Assembly (NCBI RefSeq): GCF_035046485.1
Contig: NC_085137.1
Span: forward strand, 443,614,334 to 443,678,333
Length of the DNA: 64,000 nucleotides
Direction: 5' to 3'
Origin: Aedes albopictus
Lineage: Eukaryota > Arthropoda > Insecta > Diptera > Culicidae
The translations under genes were made by a program, and so were the position numbers. This document shows, piece by piece, positions 31,005 through 41,329 of the stretch. The notes under the pieces are model-generated. The model saw nothing but the letters and a program-made list of their open reading frames with translations, was not told where the DNA came from and made no database searches. Each line of letters opens with the position of its first letter. Position 1 is the first letter of the stretch.

Positions 31005-31765
31005 TTGCTACGGAGTACCGTGGGGAACCATGTAATACCGTGGATTCCTAAGAGCACGAAATATTGTGGAGTTTCACAGAATGACCATGGGGTACCAACG
31101 TGGGGTACCACGGTGTAATCGCGTGGCTCCATGGAGAAACCATGGAGTCCACGGAATAACCGTGGGGTACCACGGAGCCACCGTGAGGTTTTAAGGAGTG
31201 ACCGTAGGGTTCCACGGACTAACCAGGGTGTCCACGGAATAACCGTGGGGTCCACGGATGAAAGGTGAAGTTCCATGGAGTAAACGTTGGATCGACGGAG
31301 TAACCGTGGGGTCCACGGAGTGACCGCGGCGTCCACGGAGTACCCGGATCCACGGAGTAACCGTGGTGTCCACGGATTAAACGTGGGATTCCACGAAGTA
31401 ACCGTGGGATCCACGGTACAACTGTGGGTTCCACGGATTTACCTCGTGGTTCCACAGAATAACCGTGGGGTCCACGGAGTAACCGTGGGGTCTACGGAAT
31501 AGCCGAGGGGTCCACGGAGTTATCCTGGGATTCCACGGAGTAACCGTGGGGTCCACAGAGTAACCGTTGGGTTCCTAGAGCAACCGTGTCCACGGAGTCC
31601 AAGGAGTAACCGTGGAGTCCACGAAATCAACAAGGGTTCGCGGAGTAACCGTAGGTTTCTACGGAGTAAACGTGGACTTCCGAGGATAAAACGTGAAGTT
31701 CCATGGAGTACTGTTGGGTTCCATGTAGTAACCCTTGCAAGGGCTAGAGTTCCACGCAATCGTGG
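31005..31765 (+). repeat. 20-21 bp minisatellite (CCACGGAGTAACCGTGGGGT)
   Basis: Around 35 units of CCACGGAGTAACCGTGGGGT. Each unit is itself a short palindrome (CCACGG...CCGTGG), so both strands read alike and the array can fold at every unit. Frames rich in TPW/SVDP are by-products. Confidence 0.9.
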
Positions 31766-31779
31766 TGTCGATAAAGATG

Positions 31780-32825
31780 AGACTTGAGCATCTCTACTCA
31801 AGAAGTAATTAATCATACTACACTGGACAAATTTCGCAAAGACTTTCCATGTTGTTGTCGATTAGACCTCCGTGCCTCTAAAACAACGACCCTCCTCCTG
31901 ATCCTGAAGTGCTTTATTGGCACAGTTGCGTCCTCAACGACTATGTCATACCTACAAAACCATGAAATTAATTGTTGTAAAGCCCATCCGCAATACCTAT
32001 GTCGAACGGTGACGATGATGGAGCGAAAGAGAAACCCCATTTGACATAGATATTTTACACAACTTGACGACAGGACGAGGAGGTGTCCGGTTGTCTCACC
32101 GGACAACCCCGAAGCCGACAGGTTAGGTGAAATGGTCACCAACCAATCACTATCATCGCCGAGGGGTGGCAGGAGAAAAGTTTCAATCACAACAGTCAAC
32201 ACAACAGGTTAGCAGCGTTAGACGGACGGATAAAACGGATGGAACGAGTTTTCTGGGCTCGGAAGCGACTGGGGTTTCGTAATCGACCTGCGAGATGGGA
32301 CGCTCGTGTGCGTATCACTTTCCAGTTACAAGTGGTGGACGGCGCGGCTGGAATTTTGTTATGAAATTCTCCGGTATGGTAATTTTGGATCGAGTTTTGA
32401 GTTGATGCGCGAAGTTTTTCCCATTTCTAAGTAGGGGTTTCTCCACTGAAGTTTTCCTGTTTCTGTGGGTTTTCTGGTCTAGTGACATCCGCTTTTTCTT
32501 CGTTCCCGGAAGGTTTTGGGCTCAGGTCACAGTTTTCTGTATCTTCAAAGTTGTATATTTCCGAAGTAACAATTTGGAGTTAAACAGATTCGAACAGGTT
32601 TTCAGAACCAGCACAATACCAAAATGGCAAAAAATTAAAAAAAATAAACAAAAAAAAAATACGGTTTTCAGATTTTTTCCAAGACCTGTTAGACTTAAAT
32701 TTGCTATTCGTATTACTTTCTCTATATCTCGTGCAAACGCAGTGGGCGAGCGAATGCCTAGTCATTATTTATCATGTGTTCCCACAAATTCAAAAAAAAA
32801 AAAATTTAAAAAAAAATAAAAATTT
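31780..32825. other. Single-copy sequence
   Basis: Less AT-rich than neighbours to 32400. The frame at 31813-32202 (minus) has no recognisable domain. Nothing else supported. Confidence 0.4.
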
Positions 32826-32829
32826 AGAA

Positions 32830-33165
32830 AATGTTGATGTGGTGGGATGGTTAAAGCACGGGACAACCCAAGTAACATTTTGATAGCCAATTAGTCTTGT
32901 AGAGGTTTTGAGAACCGTCATAAAAACTGATACATTTTATTTTGGTTTCATGATTGTTTTTTTTTTTCCTATTCTATTTGACTAAAAATGTTACTTGGGA
33001 ATCACGCCAAGAACCAGGAATCAAATATCACTCCCGATAGATTCACAAAACATTTTTCTGAAAGAAAACGAAGCGAAGCAAAGTGTGGGTCCCGAAATGA
33101 ACTAGCCTAGAGGGTTAAACATTTCGTTAACAGATCGTTACAGATAAAATTAAAAAAAAAAAAAT
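32830..33165 (+). mobile_element. Feilai-like SINE interrupted by a MITE
   Basis: 5' tRNA-like part GGGATGGTTAAAGCACGGG (to 32866), then after the MITE the B-box region and the 3' part GGGTCCCGAAATGAACTAGC, ending in an A-run. Same family as 39364-39514, diverged. Confidence 0.7.
32867..32999. mobile_element. CCCAAGTAACATTTTGA MITE nested in the SINE
   Basis: CCCAAGTAACATTTTGATAG to ACTAAAAATGTTACTTGGG. Sits between the two halves of the Feilai-like SINE and is therefore younger. Confidence 0.85.
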
Positions 33166-33169
33166 CCGT

Positions 33170-34060
33170 TTATTGACTTTGTCCAGCTTTCGGACGTAGC
33201 AGGTGTTATGAACATCCAACTATGGCAGACATCAGCACTAATTCACTAACGATTCCCTAAGTAGAGAAGTTTAAAATTTAAACTCTTCGTCAGCACGACA
33301 ACACTGAACATTCCTGCCAGCGAACTCTGAATTTGGGCGACGTTAGAGGATTACACAACCTAGCCGGAATGAACTGAGACAGACTGAGGAAGAAGACGAC
33401 GAAGAAAGTCGTCGAGACTCTTGGAAACTTCTCCACTGGACCACGGTTGGGTTGGGTGATCATCAATCTTCATCGATCTGTTCACATGGGGTGGGTAGAA
33501 CGACGACAAGGAGGAGCAACAGCAGCAGGGTTGTCATTGGTTTTCCTCAACATCGATGGTGTCCGGTAGTCGATGATTTAGTGACTTTAGTGTGGAGGCT
33601 GGCCGGCGGCGTCACCGCCGCTGCATGATCAGTTTGACTGTGGAAACTGGTTATTTTCCTGGCAACTGGCGATGGCTGCCAGGCACACCATAGCCGTCGG
33701 TGGTTGGATAATTTCTGTTACTTCTTCGATTGGGGGTCCAGCCCAAGTGAGCTGAACGGGGAAGAATGGAGTTGACGATGAGGCGGTGAAGCCGACGACA
33801 ATTTGAGGAAATTGATTTTGAATTTTCCAGTTGGATGCTGGGTTGAACAGGGGTGACTGGCGTGAGTAGCTTATGCGCGAATGTCGGCAACCAGTGATGG
33901 AAAATGTCACGGAGTTCCGTTGAAAATATCAGTTCAAACATTTTCTATGCGTATTTCCATTCGATAATTGGTGATCAAAATACAAAATAGCCGATGCCAG
34001 AAAAATGTGAGTGATTATCAGGCTTAATTTTCGGAAATTATTTCATAAAACGAGGAACGG
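33170..34060. other. Single-copy sequence
   Basis: Relatively GC-rich 33300-33900. Minus frames at 33629-33941 show no family motif. No repeat termini. Confidence 0.4.
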
Positions 34061-34144
34061 TCGACGGCTTTTCCCTTGAAAAAGGCCCAATAAAACAGCC
34101 GAAACGTTGGGAAAAGCAAAACACACCGTTTTGTCCAGAACTGA

Positions 34145-34258
34145 CCAGTCCAGTTTATCGGAAGTATTTTATAAAACCTCAATGGATTTATTCTGGTTTT
34201 ATGATTCTGAACAGCTCTTCCAATTCCGTTGAACTAAAACATGTTATTTGGGAATTGA
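34145..34258. mobile_element. Decayed CCCAAGTAAC-family MITE
   Basis: TTTTATAAAACCTCAATGG, TTCTGGTTTTATGATTCTGA and AACATGTTATTTGGGA match the right half of the family. Confidence 0.55.
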
Positions 34259-34259
34259 A

Positions 34260-35085
34260 ACTTATTTAAGTAGTTTTGAGTAACACGATTCCCAAGATTT
34301 ATATTTTATAAAGGAACTAAAAAAACTTTAATTGTATCCTCTATTTTTTATTTTTTTTTTTTAGCTTTTTGAGGATTTCTATGTGAATTTATTGAGAATC
34401 AGTAGAACTGTTTTCCAAAAAACTTTCGGACCGCTGCAAGTTTCATCGAAAGATATGAAGAGTTCTGTTAAGTTTTAGAATATATAGCACCATATCGTCA
34501 AATTCATCAATAAAGATTTTTTTCATTTTTTTCTCTTTTTTTCGTTAATTTTTGAGTGATCGCGCTATTGTATTTTGTACAACATGTTGAAGAATATCGC
34601 TTTTTGTACTCAGCACTAACGTGGTGCTGTCGGTTGAGGCCGACCGTGCGACTGACGGAAGGTTAACAAATGAAACAACATAATTAGATGGTTTTTTTTT
34701 CAGAAATCTTCTTCTTGCTGTAAGTTTTTTGGGTTTTCTGGGTGAATTTATTGGAAATTAGTAGAACTGCTTCACACAAAACTTCACACGATCGAGATAT
34801 CGAAACTCCCATCAAGTATTGGAATTAGGTAAACATCATATCGGCAGGAACTTCGGAGCCTAGTTTTCCTCGATGGTTTCATGTTTTTTTTTTTATTTTT
34901 TTGTAAAAATAAGACATTCGTTGAATATTTTAAATTTTTCTTTTTTTTTTGTTTCAGTTAACTGCAACTTTGTACATTAAAATGTACTATTTCTTTGTCA
35001 GAATAACTTCTTGGCCCTAGATGGAAACCACAAAAAATCAAAAACTTTTTCAAATGTATGTTTAGACTGTGCATGTTAAAGAAAA
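34260..35085. other. AT-rich low-complexity sequence
   Basis: T-runs and A-runs with no gene or defined repeat. Two similar stretches (TGTGAATTTATTGAGAATCA at 34382 and GGTGAATTTATTGGAAATTA at 34741) hint at an old duplication. Confidence 0.4.
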
Positions 35086-35089
35086 TCAC

Positions 35090-35465
35090 GGAGCGGACCG
35101 GTGTGAGGGCTAAAGCACATACCTTTCATAACCAGAAATTAAGATCGAATCTTATTCCCAGAAATGTGAATTAGTGCTTCGGATGGTATACTATTTCACA
35201 TGGTTCTTCAATTTGTTACAATTTATTTTCAACGTATGTTCTCGTCTTCTCTGACCTTCATTTTCTTTTGCAACCCCAATTGTAATCTATTTTTCATCAC
35301 ATTGTAGTCCATTTAAAGTATTCTGGTGACTTTTTTCTGAAATACAGTCGTTCAAAAGTATGAACTTTTTCTCTGGGAGGAAAATAAATCGGGGGGCTCC
35401 TAGATAACCAAGCCAAGGGCTGGACATTTTGGTTTTACGGCAATAATTAAAAAAAAAGAAAATAA
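35090..35465 (+). mobile_element. Diverged Feilai-like SINE pieces
   Basis: Head GGAGCGGACCGGTGTGAGGG plus TAAAGCAC at 35092-35122, and a tail-like GGGAGGAAAATAAATCGGGG ... AACCAAGCCAAGGGCTG with an A-rich end at 35378-35465. The ~170 bp between is unexplained. Confidence 0.5.
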
Positions 35466-36029
35466 AAATGAAAAAAATTAAAAAAAAAACAAAAATGACA
35501 AAAAATAAAAAAAAAAAAAACTATGCAGGTATTGGGAGCAATACTTGGGAGTCCTTGTCCTTTCAGTCCCTATCAGCAAATCGTATCTTCGCGTACGTTT
35601 GCCTTTAACTGAGAATCTTGTCAATACTGACAAGAAGAAAACTAAAATAGTGAAATTTTTTTCTACCTTTTTTCAGCCAATGCCTTACGTTTCAATTTTT
35701 TTAAGCATCATTGCTTTTGCTTGAATTACTGAGCTTCAGATCAATCTACCTGTTTGTTGTTACCTGATATTAAAATTCTTAAGTTTGTATCAATTTTTTA
35801 AGTGTTTTAACGTCTTTTTCCGTCTGTGCTCCATTTTCTTTTGCAAAATCAATTATAATCATTTTTCCATAGCGTTGTTGTCTATTTGAAGTGTTTTGAT
35901 GAATTCTTTGATGGGTAATGTGCTTTATTCATGCACCTTTCGCAAAATGGACCTACTGTAGTAATCAAGCACCTGCCTTTCAGACTGAGGAACTGAATCA
36001 TGTTCCCACCAAACTTACAGACAAGTGAA

Positions 36030-36545
36030 TTCTTTCATCAACAGGGAAGTAAATCTGGGTGTTCCCATATAAAAAAGGCTTTGGCTAATAATCTTCTTAA
36101 TACGGTCAAAAAAAAAAATTAAAAAAGTAAAGATAAAAATGTTTAAAACTTTCCGTTCTGGCAAATGTTGTGTTGCCATTTTAGGTTGTAATGATTTTGC
36201 AACTGTTAAGTTCATTCCAGCACGGCATTCAAGGTTGGTTTTGTTGCAATCTTGTTAAATTTCTCTCCAACTCGTAACAGTTTAAGTATTTTCACAATTT
36301 TTCTTTTTTACTGGTTGATTCCCGCATTTTTTTTGTACTCATAAACACCGCCACCCTGCATACGGATCGAACCATGCTAAAAAAACATGCTAATTAGTTT
36401 GCTTCAATTTGAACTCAAACTCATTTTTTTTATATATAGAGATGGATAAACCTAAGGCTGTAAATCTTCTTAATACATATGGGCAAAAAATAAAAATAAA
36501 AAACAAAATCAAAACAAAAATAAAATATTTAAAAGAAATACAATA
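36030..36545. mobile_element. Feilai-like tails and a Helentron fragment
   Basis: 36040-36120 and 36443-36530 resemble Feilai 3' ends (GGGAAGTAAATCTGGG; AAGGCTGTAAATCTTCTTAA plus A-rich tail). Between them 36330-36440 matches the 5' end of the Helentron-like element at 57094 in inverted orientation (GAACTCAAACTCATTTTTTT followed by TATATATAGAGA). Confidence 0.5.
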
Positions 36546-38035
36546 TTTGCAGGTGTTTGAAAGAACACTAGAGTCCTAATTTCAAATACCTTTTCTGGAA
36601 ACGGCACCTTTGACCAAAACTAATAAAAATATTGACATTTTTTTTTTATTTTTTTTATTATTTTTTTTTTGTCAGTTCAACGCCCCATGAAGGTATTAGG
36701 AAAAATACTTGGGTTCCAATTTCCGAAACTTTTTTTTTCGTATCCTTGCGCTTGTTTAAATTATTGAACTTCAGATCAATCAACCTGTTACACGCAATTC
36801 TTCTAATTTGTTACTACCGTCTATTTAGTTCGTCATTTTCTTTGAAACATTTGTTCACCACGTTGTAGTCTTTTTGAATTTTTTGGCGATTTTTTGTATT
36901 ATTTTTATTAACGCTGTTTTCACCATGCTCCTTGATTAGGAAAACTTAATGTTCTAAGAAGAAAACCATGTAAAATTTCAAAAACTTGTTGAAATGTAGC
37001 TGTTTAATCATCTAAATTGAAGGATCCTGACATTACGACGTGGTGATACTGTAGATCAAAAATTATGAAATTGTCCCGAAGTCATGTTAAGGAGTCATGT
37101 TCAAAAATGAGTTCTGTGTAGCATCTGATCTTTTTGATCAGAATATTTTGCCAAAGACAAACAATAAAATAAACTAGCGTACTGTGGTATACTGCTTTAA
37201 TCGTTATACTTCTGGCATTGAAGTTTGCATGCATGTTTAATATCGAATTTCAAAATCATCGCAGGAAATTAAAAATCAATAGTTATTGAAAATTACGCTA
37301 ATATAATTAGAAAAAAGATTAAATATAGGAAAAGGTAATTTAATCAATGCAGTAATTTCCAAATAAATAACCTACAAAGCTTTTCTAAATCAAAGGGTCT
37401 TTTATTTAATTATGAATTTTCTCAAATGCTGAGTTGGACTTTTTTATAAAAATTTAAATTTTATATGAGATTTACAATTCCGAAACGAATTTAAAAATTT
37501 TAATAAGCTCTGAAAGTCAATTAAAATCCGAGACATGTTACAAACCGCACAAAATATTGATAATTTTTCGAAAATATTAAAACTATTATAACTAATAATA
37601 TTTATTTAAGACGCTTTACCACTTAAATATGTGGCAATCGTGTCTATTAAAACTATGATTACTCCAGAAATAAAGATAGTTCCAAAATATTGATTTAATT
37701 CAGAGTCTCACTTCCAATCAGCTGCTCGCATTTCTCAACTCAGTTTGGCTGAGAAAACTATATTTTCTCAAAAAAAAAAAAAACGACTGTCTGGTCCATT
37801 TCACAGGGTCTCTATCATGAATTTCGAATTTCGGACACACGTCCACACTTTTCATTTACTTTCGTGGGGTGTTGCCGAAAGCTTCCTTAAGAATTTTGTT
37901 TCGAGTTTCAGATATTTGGCAAAATACTCTTCAAAGAAAGCCCCTTCCAGAACCTTATTTATCTGCAACGTACTTGGGGATTCACTTAAAATGCTAATAC
38001 AAACTCAGAGTTCTTTACGAGCTCAGTGAATTTAA
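36546..38035. other. AT-rich sequence, nothing recognised
   Basis: Long T/A runs. The open frame at 37745-38029 has no coding character I trust. Confidence 0.4.
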
Positions 38036-38039
38036 AGCA

Positions 38040-38470
38040 GCATTTTTTTACCCCAAATTGTCTGGGAAAGATTTTTAATAAATTTTGGTAGAAATATTGT
38101 CAAGCATTCTTCCAGAACTCTAAGGAGAGAAGAAAACTATAAAGATTCCCTAGGTAGCATGCGAGCGAAACGGGAAGATCTCAGCACGAACAATTTTATG
38201 TGTCTTATTATCCACGAAAAGTTTTTTTTTTCCAAAAACCAAAAATCTACCCACAAATCCTTTAGAGATTCCTTCAGAAATTGCAAGAGATCTTTCAGAA
38301 ATCACCAATTAAGTTTAATGAGTTCTAACGTGTTCTTATTTAATAAAGGAATCGATGCATTCTTCAGGAAATGCCTAAGTTGCTGTAAATATTTCCTTCA
38401 AAATTTTTCCAAAAATTGAGACAAGGGATTTTCAATAAGTTTTCCCAAGAATAGCAAGAACTGTCTGAAA
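38040..38470. repeat. Decayed GAATTCC-type minisatellite
   Basis: Irregular TTCTTCCAGAACTC / TTCCTTCAGAAATTGC phrases like the 23240-24810 array but much more diverged. Confidence 0.4.
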
Positions 38471-38522
38471 TTGTTAAGGAGATCTTCATTGTTCTAGCAT
38501 TTTATTTGAATGATTTTGTATA

Positions 38523-39201
38523 CCCGACTAGAGAAATATATCAACTTTATAACACATTGTGTTATGATGTTATGACTTTTTTCTATAACTTATTATGTTA
38601 TAAACTAGATGCAGGATGATGTTAAAATAACAGAAATTGTAACAAAAAGTACACCGGTCTAATCAAAATAATAACCTATTTTGTTATAATCAGATCAAAA
38701 TTATAACACAACATGATATAAATTTTATCTTTAAGAAAACTAGTTTCTATTATATTTTGATACAATTGCGTAAAATGATGTTCTGAATGTCAAAGAATCA
38801 AAACTAAATTATTTCACAATGAGTTATTGAACAAAATTTATAACATAATATGATACAATTGAGTTATATTATGTTTAAACACCAATGATGTTAAACATGA
38901 TTATATCACAATGAGTTATACATATCATGGTTTGTAATAATTATGTTATATTTCGGCACCAACATTTCAAAAGGGCGTAACTGCTTTTGCAACCAATGCC
39001 TTCTCATAAAGCTGTGGACCGTATCTCATCCCTCCCGAGCAATCCACTAGCACAAATAGAAAGATAAAATCCTCCTCTTTCGTTTTTATGGATGTGAATT
39101 GCGTAAGATGAATGGTATACGATGCACAGAAATTAGTTGTAAAAGCAGTTACGCCCTTTTGAAATGTTGATGCCGATTTTTGTAAGAATCTTCTAGTCGG
39201 G
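38523..39201. mobile_element. MITE with CCCGACTAGA termini, hosting a nested MITE
   Basis: CCCGACTAGAGAAATATATC at the left, CTTCTAGTCGGG at the right; the interior is rich in TATAACA / TGTTATA. A second copy's right end is at 63103-63113. The 38954-39175 element is inserted in it. Confidence 0.75.
38954..39175. mobile_element. Nested MITE, CGGCACCAACATTTCAAAAG termini, 4 bp duplication
   Basis: CGGCACCAACATTTCAAAAG pairs with CTTTTGAAATGTTGATGCCG; the arms extend through GGGCGTAACTGCTTTT. ATTT at 38950-38953 and 39176-39179. A second copy at 47684-47911 has AATT duplicated. Confidence 0.85.
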
Positions 39202-39363
39202 AAACTTCTAACAAATTAGTCTGTGATAATATGCTCAACATTTTAGATCCGAAGGAGCTACAAAATCCGTATGCTAAGGTCATGAAGCCCAAACGATTTT
39301 AAGTTACTTAAAGTGCCAATTTCCGGTTTACCCGTCCTGATGCTTTTCCTTATTTTCTGTTGT

Positions 39364-39514
39364 GGAGCGGACCTGGTGTGATGGTTAGAACACTTTATCC
39401 CACTCCCGACAAACTCGCAAAATGTGAGTTCTTCCTTCGGAAGGGAAGTAAAGCGTGGGTCCCGAGATGAACTAGCCTAGGGCTCAAAATCTCATTAATA
39501 CAGATAAAAAAAAA
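39364..39514 (+). mobile_element. Feilai-like tRNA-derived SINE
   Basis: Head GGAGCGGACCTGGTGTGATG with GGTTAGAACAC, a shortened middle, then CTTCCTTCGGAAGGGAAGTA, GGTCCCGAGATGAACTAGCC and AATCTCATTAATACAGATAA ending in A-run. Matches my recollection of the Aedes SINE Feilai. TTCTGT occurs at both flanks (~39355 and 39515), a possible short duplication. Confidence 0.75.
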
Positions 39515-39534
39515 TTCTGTCTTTTTTTTTTCAA

Positions 39535-40180
39535 ATTTTGTTTATTATATTAAGGAGCAATATTTTCAAAGTCGGTTTTCACACACAAATATAGAAATGA
39601 TCAAGACATCTTCTGTTTTTTTTCTTAATGGAAGATGTTTTTCAGTTTTGTAAAATCCATTTGGAAAAAAGTTTCGAAAAAGAATCACCAGGCAAAAACT
39701 TGAAGATACCTCGATTTTTCTCTAATTGAGTATGAAACCCAACTTTGGAAATATTGCTCCGTTTATATAATAAAAATCAAAAATTTAAAGAAGAGGAAAT
39801 GCTTCCAGTTTCGCCTTAAGGTGAAACTGGATGCTCTTTTTCGTTTTTTTACATTTCTTGTTTTTTTTTTATTACATGACGGAGCAATATTTTCAACATC
39901 GGTTTCCATACTCATTAAGATGAAGAATAAAGGTACCTTCAATATTTTCCAAGTGAAACATGTTTTTCATTTTTACAGAAACCTTTTTTATTCGAAATTT
40001 CGGAAAAAAAAAATTTCTGGAAAAGTGACAAACATTTTCCACTAAGAAAAAATATCATTACTTATAATGATACTTCCCCTAAAAGTGTGTGAGAGCCGAT
40101 TATGTAAATATTGCTTAGGTATTTAATAAAAAGTAAATAGAACAAAAATGAAGAAATACTTCCATTTCCACCTCAAGGGG
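39535..40180. mobile_element. Two head-to-tail GGCGAAACTGG MITE copies
   Basis: 39535-39818 lacks its left terminus and ends GCTTCCAGTTTCGCCTTAA; it abuts a whole copy from AAGGTGAAACTGGATGCTC (~39816) to the degraded CTTCCATTTCCACCTCAAGG (~40180). Both have AGCAATATTTTCAA internal blocks as in 48001-48358. Confidence 0.7.
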
Positions 40181-40189
40181 AACTTAATT

Positions 40190-40365
40190 TATAATGGTTT
40201 TGTAGAAACGAACCAGCCAAGGGCTGAAAGTCTCTTTAACCCTTATGTGGCCGACAGGGTACCCGGGTACCCAGCACCCATTTCAAATACACGGTGTACA
40301 AAAAGCACATGTCGGACACATAACGGTTAATAAAGACAAATCAATCAATCAATAATGGTTTTATG
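40190..40365 (+). mobile_element. Feilai-like 3' end with TTAA MITE inserted
   Basis: AACGAACCAGCCAAGGGCTG and AAAGTCTCT, then the MITE, then TAAAGACAAATCAATCAATC. The MITE sits exactly in the TTAA of the SINE tail. Confidence 0.7.
40236..40330. mobile_element. 95 bp TTAA-flanked MITE
   Basis: TTAACCCTTATGTGGCCGAC / GTCGGACACATAACGGTTAA. The interior has GGGTACCCGGGTACCC. TTAA at both ends. Confidence 0.82.
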
Positions 40366-40409
40366 ATGGTTCTAGGAAAGTTTTTAAGTATATTTGACTG
40401 GAAAGTGTT

Positions 40410-41075
40410 ACTCCGGTTGAACAGATGATGCAATTCACCTCCCTTTTGATCCCGTCGAGTCTACCACGTTACGCCAAGCCACCATGATGTAATCGCATCA
40501 GTTTAACTAAACCTACAATCACTTCATTCAGCTAGACCAGGTCACCTGCAGACATCAATCGTCGTCATCTTGGTCGTCGTCGTCGTCGTCGTCTTAATGA
40601 CAAAACCAACCCAACTATCAATCATCAACCGACGACATAGTAAATCTCTTCCTTCCTTTGGTCCCCACGTGATTACAACTTACATCGGATCGAACAGATC
40701 CACTTGGGCCACCAGTTGACGCGACGACGACCACGACGACAACGACGTGTAGATCAATGGGACAGCAAACATCCAGCAACCAACAACCAGTTTACCTGCA
40801 GCAGGCCGGCTGCAGATCGTATATCATTTCACCCAGTGCCTTGGTGGCTGAGTTACATACATCTCGAAGATGGGTGAGGAAGAAAGGTGGTTCGAGCCCT
40901 TTCCGATAGGGCTGTGGTGATGTTTACTTTGTTGGGTGTTTATCACACCTTTCACTGTTATGTTTAGTGGAAGTGGTGGATGGGGTTGAGACGAAGTTGT
41001 CCTATGAAGAGCCATTACAGCGGTGATCACACACTTGGTCATACTTGTTGCAGTAATATCTTGGAACTATTCAGT
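40410..41075. other. Single-copy sequence with GTC repeats
   Basis: Contains (GTC)n at ~40574-40596, CGACGACGACCACGACGACA at ~40722 and a CACGTG at 40666-40671. No coding exon supported. Confidence 0.45.
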
Positions 41076-41079
41076 TGGG

Positions 41080-41325
41080 TCTTCAGTTAGCCAAATGGCT
41101 AAGGCTTTTGAAACGGCGGGTTCGATTCTCGTTCCGGTCGGGAAAATTTTCTCGACTCCCTGGGCATAGTGTATCATTGTACTTGCCTCACAATATACAA
41201 ATTCATGCAATGGCAGACAAAGAAAGCCTCAGTGAAGTGTGCTCAAAAAACACTTAGTTGAAGCGAGCCAGGCCAAGCCCCAGTGGGGACGTCGAACCAT
41301 AAAGAAGAAGAAGAAGTAGAAGAAG
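41080..41325 (+). mobile_element. tRNA-derived SINE, (GAA)n tail
   Basis: Same family as 12921-13189: TCTTCAGTTAGCCAAATGGC, B box GGGTTCGATTCTC, CTGGGCATAGTGTATCATTG, CCAGTGGGGACGTCGAACCA and a (GAA)n tail. It has a deletion between the A and B boxes. ATTCAG lies at both flanks. Confidence 0.88.
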
Positions 41326-41329
41326 ATTC

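Noticed and set aside
31191..31455. Minus-strand frames rich in TPW and SVDP
   Set aside because: Translation of the 20-21 bp minisatellite; the frame changes with each indel.
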